Shown one piece after another: positions 54,037-64,000 of a stretch of 64,000 bases of DNA. The DNA is from Saccopteryx bilineata (taxonomy: Eukaryota > Chordata > Mammalia > Chiroptera > Emballonuridae). The stretch covers positions 206,186,347 to 206,250,346 of the forward strand of contig NC_089495.1 in the NCBI RefSeq assembly GCF_036850765.1. Reading direction: 5' to 3'. Numbering within the stretch: the stretch's first letter is position 1; each line of letters opens with the position of its first letter. A program made the position numbers and the translations under genes. Below the pieces are notes generated by a model that was not told the DNA's origin, did not search any database, and saw nothing but the letters and a program-made list of their open reading frames with translations.

Positions 54037-56617
54037 AAGAACCACAAAAAAATAACACGAGTCATAAGAATAATGGTCAGAAAAAAAATGCAGATCGTGA
54101 ACATTTTCTTTTCTTGGACTTCACATCATATGATTGTGTCAGTGAAAAACAGCGACCCGGACACGCACAACAGTGGGGCACACAAAGGAAAACCGTAACG
54201 AAGACTCGAGCGAAGACTTTGGAGCCAAGGGAGAAAGGGGCACATTAAGCCACGCTTGCGGGAGAGCGAGCCTGGGAGGCTCGGAGGGCGATCTCCGCGC
54301 GGTCCCCGGAGCTCCGTCCTTGTCCCTCACGGTCCCCGCGCGGGCGCTGCGCAGTCCACGGTCGCGCGCCCACGGGCTGGGGCGCTGCCGGGCCAGGAGA
54401 TGAGTGTGACCGCGCCAGGTCATTGCCAAGCTTGAAGCAAAAGCCTGTCGTTGAGTCTGAGGGTGCCAGGAGCCGCCGGGTGGGTAGCGAAGCTCTATTC
54501 TCAGTCAACTTCCGTGTGGGACGCAGTGTTCAATACAGGCAAAGGCGTTTAAAATGTGCTGATACCATATTCTCCACAGGAACCCCCCTCCCCCCGGTGC
54601 TGTGTTTTGGGGTCTACACTAGAACGTACCAAGTTCCTTTCTTTGTAGGCAGCGCCTCCGTCCGTCCTGCCCGGGATGCACGCCCAGCGCCTAGAACAGC
54701 CTCGACCCCGGGGACGGCACACCACGGATACAGTCTACGGTTCCCTGAATTTATCTCCCCAAACCCTGGGCAGGCACGGCGGCGGCACTGGGCGGTGCAC
54801 CACCGAGTTCCAGAGGAGGAGGAACTGACTGCGGGGGTGATCAGACAGATCCAATATTCCAGCCCTGCACACCCACTGCCAAGTACTTTCCCTTCCTGAG
54901 AAAAGCCGACAGCTGTGTCCCCTGCTCGCCGTCCGCCCCGCGGAGGCAGCTGCTGTGGGGAGCCCAGCCCCGCCGGTCCGGTCCGGCAGCAAGCCGCCCT
55001 GCGCGCACCCGGAGCCCGGGGACCTCAGCAGACACACGCCGGACCGCTGGGACCGAGGCCAGGGGCGTGCTGCCCTGCGCAGTTTAACTGTCGTCCGTTC
55101 TGGGTGTGGGCCGTCCCTCGTGAACTCACCAGACTGAATGAAGAGAGGCGAGGACGAATCGCTAGGCAGCGGTTTCTCCGTGGCCCCCAGGAAGCCGGTG
55201 TGGTCCCGGGTGGTGAATGAACCCAAACGCACGTTTCTCCAGGAAGCGGGTGCGTGCGCCAGGGCCGGGTCAGGCGCGCCTCCCACGTGCGTCAGAGGCA
55301 CATCGAAGTCCAGGACGAGATTAACGAAGCCCGTTCCTCAACCGCCGTCACCTTGGCGTCGGCGGGGGCTTGAAGGTGTGAGGGACGGACTGCGTGTGAC
55401 TCAGTAGAAAAGGGTCTCAGTGGGAAGAAGTCCTATTTGGGTAGGATCTGTGGAGCGAGGGAGAGACCGGCGGGTACTCAACCACACCTGGCCATGGCGG
55501 TTAGCTGCCCGGGGCGAGCAGGCCGTTTGGGGACATTGCAGAAGAGGAAGGGGTGGCCAGCCATTTCCTGGAACAAGAGGGGGTGCGAGGGGGTGCCTTT
55601 TTGTAGTCAAACTTGTTATCACGGTTGTTGGGGGCGGGGAGGGTGTGTGTAGCTGCCCTAGCCAGATGTTTCTCACGCCGTCCCCAAACTTAAAATAAAA
55701 ATGCCAGTTTTGGACTTGGAAGTGATATTCTAAGTTCATCTGGTCACTTTGAGCCAACATCCACGCCTCAGCCCCACGTCCATTCAACGCCCGGATGCAC
55801 TCGGAAACAGGAATTTAGTATCTGAGCCTGAACGGAAGTCAGAAAGCAGAATCGGGAAAGGTCCCCCGAATCCTCGGGCTGACAGGAACCGTCACGCTTC
55901 TCAGAAATGTGACGACAGAGTCGGCAGCAACCTCAGCCAGTCTGAGCCGGGCCAGCTGGTGTCCTGCTTCTCTGATAACAGAATCCCGTCCGGGGGGCCC
56001 AGGGCTTCGGGGAGCCTGCGCCCTTCCCCGCTGCTAGTGTACCTGGGGTCCTGAACTGGTCCAGACCGGTCAGCTGTTCAGGTGTAACGGCTGCCAGTGG
56101 ACACGAGGAGGAAGTGGCTGTCTGGAAACATCTGTGGATACTGGCCAGTTATATCAGTTTTGCATCTATTAAGCAAATTCACTTTGTAAGGTGTTCCTTA
56201 CTGGACTTATTATATATAGAGAGCAGGCGCTCAAATAACGTCTTTTTGTGATAATGTTGATATATAAAAAAACCCACCACAGCCCGGCCACTGTGTGGAG
56301 GGTGCACGTTCTCTCTCTGGGGACTCCGGTGTCCTCCTCCCAGAGATGCACACGGTAGGTGAATTAGTGTCCAAATCGTCCCAGGCTGCATGTGGGTGTC
56401 TGCGTGAGCGTGTCCTGCCACGGAAGGGTGTCCTGTCCAGGGTAGGTGGGTGGGTGTCCCCTGTGCCCTGAGCTGCCAGGAAAGGCTCTGGCCACCCCCG
56501 ACCCTGAACTAGTAGTATAAGCGGGTTGGGAAATAGTCACCTTGTTTCTATTCACCGTTCTTAAATAGAGGTAGAGCTCACCTTTATTTCAGTGTTTATT
56601 TTTTAAGAATAGTGTTT
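54037..56617. other. Intergenic, partly CpG-rich
   Basis: 54270-54400 and 54900-55080 are CpG-rich and could be a distal regulatory element. No exon supported. Confidence 0.4.
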
Positions 56618-56782
56618 ATAGTTTTTTTTTTTTCCTTTGATTTCAGTGAGACAGAGAGGAAGAGAGAGAAGCATTCATCTGTTGTTTCCCTTAATTGTGT
56701 ATTTATCACCTACTTCCTGACTACGCGTTGACTGGGGGATTGAACCTGCAACCTTGTTTCGGGAAGATGCTCTGTTTCAGTG
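56618..56782 (-). mobile_element. Old SINE fragment
   Basis: T-run, GAGACAGAGAGGAAGAGAG, and GGGGGATTGAACCTGCAACC near the right end, a decayed tRNA-SINE in reverse. Confidence 0.65.
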
Positions 56783-57148
56783 TTTAATATTTGAGGTGTT
56801 TTGGGTCTTTGTTTAGAAGTGTGGTAATGTTTTTGTGGCCAGAAATATGCCACGTGAGGCCTGGTACCCTCGTGCGTGGTTTTGCTTCAAGCTGCAGTTT
56901 CCCAGACTCTGTGGAAACGGAAAGTGAGGACGTAGAATGTATTTATTTGTTTTCTGGACTCTCCTTTGAATCCAGTAAAACAATTTGCTGGTTCTCTCAT
57001 TAATTAACGGGTTAGAATCCTTAATGCGTTCATTTTGTATTTGAATCAGTGTACTTTCTCCAAAACAAAAAAAAATCCTTTAACCTTAGGTAGTTAAATT
57101 TAGTATGTTCATGATTTAAATTACAGCCCTCTTAAAAATAGTTGTGGT

Positions 57149-57529
57149 CCCTGGCCGGTTGGCTCAGCGGTAGAGCGTCGGCCTGGCGTGCAGGAGTCCT
57201 GGGTTCGATTCCCGGTCAGGACACACAGGAGAAGCGCCCATCTGCTTCTCCACCCCTCCCCCTCTCCTTCCTCTCTGTCTCTCTCTTCCCCTCCGGCAGC
57301 CGAGGCTCCATTGGAGCAAAGTTGGCCTGGGCACTGGGGATGGTTCCTTGGCCTCTGCCTCAGGCGCTAGAATGGCTCTGGTTGCAACAGAGCAACGCTC
57401 CAGATGGGCAGAGCATCGCCTCCTGGTGGGCATGCCGGGTGGATCCCGGTCGGGCGCATGCGGGAATGCGGGAGTCTGTCTGACTGCCTCCCCGTTTCCA
57501 GCTTCAGAAAAATACACACACACAAAAAA
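57149..57529 (+). mobile_element. tRNA-derived SINE
   Basis: Head CCCTGGCCGGTTGGCTCAGC, B box GGGTTCGATTCCC, tail ACACACACACAAAAAAG. The CTCF-like core is mutated (CATCGCCTCCTGGTGG). Confidence 0.94.
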
Positions 57530-57764
57530 GTTGTAAAGACGTTCAAAGCAGTATGGACAGACCTTCCTGATGACACAGTAAGTGGGGAAAACAGACCACA
57601 CACTCTGGACTGGGCAGTGGTGAGTGTCTAGAAGCAAGAATTGAAGGGAAGGAGAAAAAAATAAGGGTCTGATTAGGGTAGGAGGAGCCAGTTTTTTGCA
57701 TTTTTTTTTTAAGAATTCTGATTTGTTGTTTTTCTGTTCCACGAAAAGAAACAAAGGCCCCGTC

Positions 57765-58110
57765 TTGGTTTCCTAGTGCACTGTAACAAAACACCACCAA
57801 CCTAGTGGCTTAGCAGGGCACAAATTTATCATCTAGTTCCGGAGGTCAGAGGTCCGAACTGAGTCTCATGGGGCTAACGCCCAGCAGTGGGCTGGGCTGC
57901 CGAGTCCATAGGCCGCGGAGTCCATTTCCCTGCCTGTCCCAGCCTCCAGGGGCTGCCAGCCCTCCCTGGCTTGTGGTCCCTTCCTCCATCTTCAAAGCCC
58001 ACGGCCCGGCACCTCCACACACCTTCGCCTGTGCTTCTCTGATTCACTAAAGGACCCTGTGATTGGCGGCACCTACCCCCACAACCCACAGGGATCCGCT
58101 TCCCTCGGGG
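57765..58110 (+). repeat. Ancient interspersed mammalian repeat
   Basis: TTGGTTTCCTAGTGCACTGT, AACAAAACACCACCAACCTAG, TAGTTCCGGAGGTCAGAGGT and CCTTCCTCCATCTTCAAAGC follow a widespread old mammalian repeat (LTR/MER-type; class from memory, not certain). Confidence 0.6.
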
Positions 58111-59051
58111 TCTTTAATGTACTCCCTTCTGCCGGCGATGCACTAATGGGCTATAAAAATGAGGGTGTGGGCATCGTGTCGGGGGCGTGGTTCTGCCCAT
58201 CACAGACCCTGTTCCCAAGCCAGAAGGTTGAGCTCGAGACTCCACGAGGACTCATGGTGTCCCCATGTGTCTGCGGGCAGGAAGACATGTGTAGGACCTC
58301 GCCTAAAGTAAGTCTGTATCAGGCAGCACTGCGGGAAGATAAAATGAACACTGTTGCCTCCAGGGGTGGGTGGGGACCTGCTGGGGAAAGGCATTGGAAA
58401 CTTCAAGGTGGTAACATTCTTTCTACCTTGATGCAGGGCTGGGGCACAGGAGTTGTAAGTACTTAATTCTAAGGACCCTCCCGTAGGGAGCTGCTGACAC
58501 CGGCCGTGCACTCTGAAATGTGGTAGAAAGGGACTCGAGGGATGAGCCTGTGACACAGTATGTTTGTGGTAAACGCGGGGGGCAGGTAGAGGGGTGTTTA
58601 CTGTAAGATCCTGTTGTTTGACAATTTTTATAAAAGGATTTTAGGGAAAATAAGACACAACCCCGAAATGTTACTCTTAATTAGGGGTGGGTTTGAAAAA
58701 TCACTAAGCGAGTCCAATGGCCTTTGTAAAAGCCCAGGCTCTTGCACTAGGGCATTTTGGAAGATGTCTACAGGTGTGGGAGCACTGGGCTGGGCTGCTG
58801 GGAGGGAGGAGGGGCACACACAGGGTAGGCCAGTTAGATGCCCTGGCCACCCAGCCTGTCCATGTGACGCTCTGCACAACGTCACTGAGGAACACTGGGA
58901 TGCACAGCTCTGACAACCTAGCAGTGCTCCACCCAGAACACGCACCTGATAAACATCTGATGATGGCTGAGGGGTGCTCCGAGACCCCAGCTGACGTCCA
59001 GGTAGTGCCCGTCAGGGCTGAAGCTGCAAACCCACCCCCCTAACCCAGAGG

Positions 59052-59420
59052 GCCCAGTGGGAAGGGGTCCGGCTGCAGTTCTTCTGCAGGGACAACCTCC
59101 CGCCCCCGCACTAGCCAGCACCCCCCTAACCTAGCCCCCGTGCCCAGTAGGAAGGGGTCCCGGCTGCAGTTCTTCTGCAGGGACAACCTCCCGCCCCCGC
59201 ACTAGCCAGCACCCCCCTAACCTAGCCCCCGTGCCCAGTAGGAAGGGGTCCCGGCTGCAGTTCTTCTGCAGGGACACCCCCCACACACACCGGCCAGCAG
59301 TCCCCTAACCCAGCCCGTGCCCAGTGGGAAGGGGTCCCAGCTGCAGTCCTTCTGCAGGGACAACCCCCCCCCCGCCCCTGCACCAGCCAGCACCCCCCTA
59401 ACCCAGCCCCTGTGCCCAAT
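59052..59420 (+). repeat. Four-copy 86-91-bp tandem repeat downstream of FKBP1A
   Basis: Units with GAAGGGGTCC starting at 59061, 59151, 59242 and 59328, each containing CTGCAGTTCTTCTGCAGGGA and CCCCCTAACCYAG. They lie just past the FKBP1A poly(A) site. Units 2 and 3 are almost identical; unit 4 is more diverged. Confidence 0.93.
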
Positions 59421-59464
59421 GGCAGGTAGGGGGCACCTGACAGCAACCACCATCACACTGCGCT

Positions 59465-60489
59465 GAGAAAAGCCAGCGTAAAGCACTTTTATTGCAGTAA
59501 CAAAACTTGAACTCATATGTAGTGCGGGGGGCGGGGGGGGGGGGGCGGCAGTAACTTCTCTCACCAGGTCACTACACAGGACAGCGGGCGGGGGCAGGGC
59601 CGAGGCCCGTGGGGACAGGGGAGCGGCAGGGACAGCAGATGCTGCAGCGGTGATGACCAGCATCATTGTAAGACAACACTCAAGGATTTGTCATGATGGC
59701 TGGGCTTTCATTGGGTTTTAAGTGTCTACAAACAGCACCTTCAATTTAAACTTTCAATTAAAGTTCTTAAAATTTAGGAAGTGGAGCCTGGATAGCTATA
59801 AGATTATAAAAGTCCTGAATATCTATTAGAAAAAAAACCACAGGACGGGGGAAAAAGAAGCCAGGCCTCGAGGAAGGCTTCAGAGGTCCCCGCTGGCCCA
59901 GGGACAGATACCTGTAGTGTCCAACATCGCAGTGAGAACGATTTGCTTTTAAAAGGCAGAGGGTTTCAGGGGAGAGCAGGCGGGTGGGAGGCAGGGGCCT
60001 GCCCCCCACTTCGGTCTGGGCAGGGTCCTGGTCCAGCCCAGACAGCTCTCCACGAGAGGCGGCGGGCCCTGCCCCCACAGCGCCCAAGTCTGCTATGGCT
60101 TTGCAGCGAGCAGCAAGAATGTTCAATATATAATAGATAAAAATTTCATCCAAAAAATAAAATAAAATAAAGATTCTTGCACCCCCCCCCACGTCAATTC
60201 CTAGTCTAAAGTTAACCCATGACTTGTGCTGTTAATACTTGACTAATACTTAATTGGAAACCTAGATCCGAAAGGCTGAAACCGAATCTTCACCCCAAAA
60301 TGAAAACAGAAGGAGTCACTTGAGGTTTGTGGCATGTAGTTGAGGTCGACACACGTACGAGGAGGGAGAGCGAAGCCAGGTGACAACACATTCAGTCGGG
60401 CAGGTGTGGACAGCGTCGTGGACACTGACGGGGAGAGCTCCGTCAGACGCGCGTGCACGTCGGGCGCCAGGTCCCGCGGGGCACATCTG
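59465..60489 (-). other. FKBP1A: FKBP1A 3' UTR terminal exon
   Basis: The acceptor CTGTCCCCAG lies just above 60489. The minus-strand sequence then follows the human FKBP1A 3' UTR as I remember it (GACTGAATGTGTT, TTCATTTTGGGGTGAAGATTC, GAACATTCTTGCTGC, TTGCAAAGCCATAGCAGA-like blocks) down to a GCAATAAAAGTGCTTTA end. The conserved blocks are separated by expanded G- or T-runs. Exon about 1025 nt. Confidence 0.9.
59488..59493 (-). terminator. FKBP1A poly(A) signal
   Basis: AATAAA on the minus strand within the conserved TTGCAATAAAAGTGCTTT-like block that ends human FKBP1A mRNA. Cleavage is inferred 15-25 nt further, near 59465. Confidence 0.9.
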
Positions 60490-61127
60490 CTGGGGACAGA
60501 AAGCTTGTGAGTGGCAGCCACCGGGGCTGTGGGGACAGCCAGCCGGCTCGGCAGACTCCTGGGTAAGCAACCTCCTTCCTGCTCCGATGGCTTGTGGTGG
60601 TTAAGCCCACAGTGAACGTGGTCTTGCTGAGGACAGTGGGGGTGGGGAGTCCACCGAAGGCCACGGACAGGACGGTCCCGACCACCACGGGGCACATGGG
60701 ACTGCCCGGGGGCTCTAGAAAATCCTCATGCTTGGCTCTCGGCCCAGCGGTTGTGGGTCACTGCGGCCGGCCTCAGTCGAGTCTGAAAAGCATCCCAGGC
60801 GACTTCAATGTGCAAAGCCCTAAGGCCAGAGTCCCCACACTGAGCGCACTGAGAAAGGTCTGCAGTCGTCCTGCATCCACCCAGGCCTGGGAGTCTCCCG
60901 GTTTGCTCTCGGGCTTTCCCCCCAGACCAGGCAGGAAGCTCTGAGATGCTCCCGCGCAGGAGCCGGGCCCAGGGTGGCTCACAGCACCCCCCCCCCACAC
61001 ACACCAGATTTAGAGGGCCCGTCCCAAGTCAGAGTAAGTCCAAGGTTCCCCCAGGTATGTTTCTGTCCTCAAAGAACAGTCAGGGCCTGGACTGGCTGTG
61101 GGCCTCCGGCAGAGGGGCTTTCTAGAC

Positions 61128-61448
61128 CAGGGGTCCAAAACCTTTTTGGCTGAGAGAGCCATGAACGCCACGTATTTTAAAATGTAATTCTGTGAGAGCC
61201 ATACAACAACCTGTGTATGTTACACATTATCCAATAAAAATTTGGTGTTGTCCCGGAGGACAGCTGTGATTAGCTCCAGCCATCCACAACCATGAACATG
61301 AGCGGTAGGAAATGAATGGATTGTAATACATGAGAATGTTTTATATTTTTAACGTTATTACTTTTTTTATTAAATATTTGTCTGTGAGCCAGATGCAGCC
61401 ATCAAAAGAGCCACATCTGGCTCGCGAGCCATAGGTTCCTGACCCCTG
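61128..61448 (+). mobile_element. Second hAT-type transposon family in FKBP1A intron
   Basis: Ends CAGGGGTCCAAAACC and GGTTCCTGACCCCTG, with flanks TTCTAGAC (61120-61127) and TTCTAGAG (61449-61456), a 7/8 duplication. The interior (AGAGCCATGAACG near one end, AAGAGCCACATCTGGCTCGC near the other) differs from the other family. No coding capacity. Confidence 0.88.
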
Positions 61449-61650
61449 TTCTAGAGAGTCGGGTTTCCAGGTAGGAATGACAAACGGGGACACCAAGGTC
61501 ATCAGACCTGACCAGGATGGTATGACCCATGTGTTCAGGGCTCCAACTACTAAGAGAAAATAGCCCGACGTGGAGAAGCCACAGCAGGACAAGGCGACGT
61601 GACAGACAGCTGACGGACACGACTGCAGCTTTCAGACAGCGCAGGCCCGG

Positions 61651-61930
61651 GTTCCGGGGGCAGGAGGGGAGCCCCCGTCCCGGTTCTCTGGTTCCGGAGG
61701 CAGGAGGGGAGCCCCCGTCCCGGCCCTCTGGTTCCGGGGGCAGGAGGGGAGCCCCCGTCCCGGCCCTCTGGTTCCGGGGGCAGGAGGGGAGCCCCCGTCC
61801 CGGCCCTCTGGTTCCGGAGGCAGGAGGGGAGCCCCCGTCCCGGCCCTCTGGTTCCGGGGGCAGGAGGGGAGCCCCCGTCCCGGCCCTCTGGTTCCGGGGG
61901 CAGGAGGGGAGCCCCCGTCTCGGCTTCCCT
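61651..61930 (+). repeat. Seven-copy 40-bp tandem repeat in FKBP1A 3' UTR intron
   Basis: GTTCCGGGGGCAGGAGGGGA followed by GCCCCCGTCCCGGCCCTCTG, starting at 61651 and every 40 bp up to 61891. Copies differ at one or two positions. Confidence 0.97.
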
Positions 61931-62598
61931 GGTCCCAGGGGCCGGAGCCCCCTGGAAAGAAAATGGCAACACTCCTGTGTTCCATGATTCTAATAAAAAG
62001 TCACCTGTTGTTACAATATGGAGACTAAGGCTTCTCAAACATGGAGGCGACGGGAAGCAAAGCATGACAGGCCCCAGTCTGCCCTGACTGACCCTGTGGG
62101 ACTCCTCTGGGCCTGTGTCCTCACCCAGAGCTCAGGAAGGCTGACTCTGATCCTAAGAGTCCCTCCCATGACTGAGTGTCCCTTCAGCTAACATCCTATG
62201 GCCTCACTCTCAACCCACTAGGCTGGTCTGCTGGCCTCCATGGTCCTGGGCTTGCTCCCCAAGGTAGCTGGCCCAGGGGGTGATGCCTCTGATGTCCTCT
62301 AACAGGCCATGACCACACACTAAGGACGAAGGGGGCGCACGGAGCAGAACCAGGGGAGCAAAGGCAGCCACATTCTGGCTTCTGAACTAAGATGGCGGCA
62401 CCGGGCGTGCAGCCCACACTCCCAGCGGGTGTTGACAAGCGACACGTGGACACCCCCCACCGACCAGGTGGCCGACCTGCACAGGCAAGGTGTGCACGCG
62501 CACGGAACCACGAGGCTGCCGGAGAGGGAGCACACACTGGGCACACGCGGAGGCCCCGCCCTGCCCTGCCCTGCCCCGCCCCGCAGTGAGTCCCTTAC

Positions 62599-62805
<207 letters not shown>

Positions 62806-63141
62806 TCAACCGTTTGCTAGGAAGCTGGGTGTGTCCTGCGGCCGGGATGGGGCGAGTGGGGTGTTCCAGAGACTGGGCAGCGGCACCCCTGCGTGGATGT
62901 GGAGGCTGGCCGCACGTGGGGTCATCCTGCAGCTGGCTCCAGTGCCCAGTGGGGAGAAAACCTCCGACTCCCCCAATGTCCAGCCCCTCACCTTCCTGCC
63001 CAGATGCCATCGACCCCACTCCAGGCAGCCACCGCTCAGGAAATGTCCCCACCTTGTCCTTCAGTGGCCCGTCAGTGAAAGGACATGTTAACTGGCACAA
63101 AAGAGGCATACTTTGATAAAACTTTTTAAAAGAACGCATGC

Positions 63142-63450
63142 GCCTGACCAGGCAGTGGCACAGTGGATGGAGTGTTGGACTGGGATGCAGAGGACCCAGG
63201 TCGAGACCCCGAGGTCGCCAGCTTGAGTGCGGACTCATCAGTTTGAGCAAGGCTCACCAGCTTGGACCCAAGGTCGCTGGCTCGAGCAAGGGGTTACTCG
63301 GTCTGCTGAAGGCCCATGGTCAAGGCACATGCCCTCCCATAGAGGGCAATCGATTAACAACTAAGGTGTCACAACGAAAAACTGATGATTGATGCTTCTC
63401 GTCTCTCTCTGTTCCTGTCTGTCCCTATCAATCCCTCTAGAAAAAAAAAA
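63142..63450 (+). mobile_element. tRNA-derived SINE in FKBP1A intron
   Basis: Head GCCTGACCAGGCAGTGGCAC, body with TTGAGCAAGGCTCACC, tail A10. Flanks AACGCATGC and TACGCACGC are similar. Confidence 0.9.
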
Positions 63451-63759
63451 TACGCACGCAGAGAAAGTACTATCTGGGGACAGTCTACTTTTCTGCACTT
63501 TCTATATTCACTGTCGTAGTTCAGAACGGCAGACGAGCTTGTAAAAGACGGCAGGGCTGGAGCACAGAGCAGCACGCACAGCGCCCGCCTGACTGCACAG
63601 AGGAAGGCAGAGACTGGCGCCTCCTATGCACCCGCTTCTCTGTGGGGAGCACAGGGCAGGCCCAGGGGGATGAAACCTGCACTTGTAAAAACAGATTTGT
63701 GTTTGTACTTTTTCACTTTCTAATGAGGTGCACAAATAAACTGAAGCATCTGCATTCTG

Positions 63760-63937
63760 AAGCGAGGGCTCTGCCGTGTCCTCACCCGAGTCTGCAGGAG
63801 CACCCTGAGGGCTCTGCCGTGTCCTCACCCGAGTCTGCAGGAGCACCCTGAGGGCTCTGCCGTGTCCTCACCCGAGTCTGCAGGAGCACCCTGAGGGCTC
63901 TGCCGTGTCCTCACCCGAGTCTGCAGGAGCACCCTGG
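63760..63937 (+). repeat. Four-copy 43-bp tandem repeat in FKBP1A intron
   Basis: GAGGGCTCTGCCGTGTCCTC followed by ACCCGAGTCTGCAGGAGCAC, starting at 63764, 63807, 63850 and 63893; nearly identical copies. Confidence 0.96.
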
Positions 63938-64000
63938 CCCGGCCGTGCGGAGACGGCTGGACAGGCAGTGGCGGCTGCGGGGACCGTCCGGGTGCAGCCC

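Larger units (their letters stand above)
60490..62598 (-). other. FKBP1A: FKBP1A 3' UTR intron
   Basis: A GTAAGG...CCCCAG intron of 2109 nt that lies entirely after the stop codon. It contains the hAT element at 61128 and the 40-bp tandem repeat at 61651. Confidence 0.85.

Noticed and set aside
5169..57529. tRNA genes at the SINE heads
   Set aside because: A and B boxes are present, but the heads are joined to SINE bodies and A-tails, have diverged arms, and are flanked by target duplications. They are SINEs, not tRNA genes.

Overview
This is nuclear DNA from a mammal, very probably a bat. Three intron-containing genes match chromosome-20p13-type mammalian genes in order and orientation: SNPH (syntaphilin, + strand), SDCBP2 (syntenin-2, - strand) and the 3' part of FKBP1A (FKBP12, - strand). 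The window is full of tRNA-derived SINEs with A-box and B-box promoter heads, of the kind I associate with horseshoe bats and relatives (Rhinolophus-type; recognised from memory, not searched). It also holds non-autonomous DNA transposons, old L1, L2 and MIR fragments, and many GC-rich minisatellites.

Layout. 1-10.2 kb is SNPH upstream or 5' intron sequence with SINEs, an L1 relic and a ~0.9 kb minisatellite. 10.3-18.5 kb holds the four SNPH coding exons (508 codons as joined here, plus an in-frame 44-codon upstream extension). 18.5-21.9 kb is the SNPH 3' UTR, which carries five tandem copies of a ~73-bp unit, each with a perfect cAMP-response element. SNPH and SDCBP2 converge, with poly(A) signals about 580 bp apart. 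22.4-31.3 kb holds eight SDCBP2 coding exons that join without error into 292 codons. Its last intron is almost entirely a 39-copy, 48-bp G-rich minisatellite with a TTAGGG hexamer in nearly every unit. 34.6-35.3 kb is a GC-rich, probably bidirectional promoter with CTCF, NRF1-like, ZNF143-like and CRE motifs. 35.3-59.4 kb is intergenic, with transposons and a processed FHL1 pseudogene. 59.4-62.8 kb holds the FKBP1A 3' UTR exon and last coding exon; the other FKBP1A exons lie beyond 64 kb.

The genes are functionally separate: SNPH anchors axonal mitochondria, SDCBP2 is a tandem-PDZ adaptor, and FKBP1A is a prolyl isomerase. They share a locus rather than a pathway. FKBP1A and SDCBP2 lie head-to-tail, which permits the read-through transcript known from human. 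The most unusual content is in the repeats: the CRE array in a 3' UTR, the AG-free, branchpoint-like intronic minisatellite touching a 5' splice site, an acceptor-like array in the SNPH 5' region, and SINEs that carry CTCF-like motifs.
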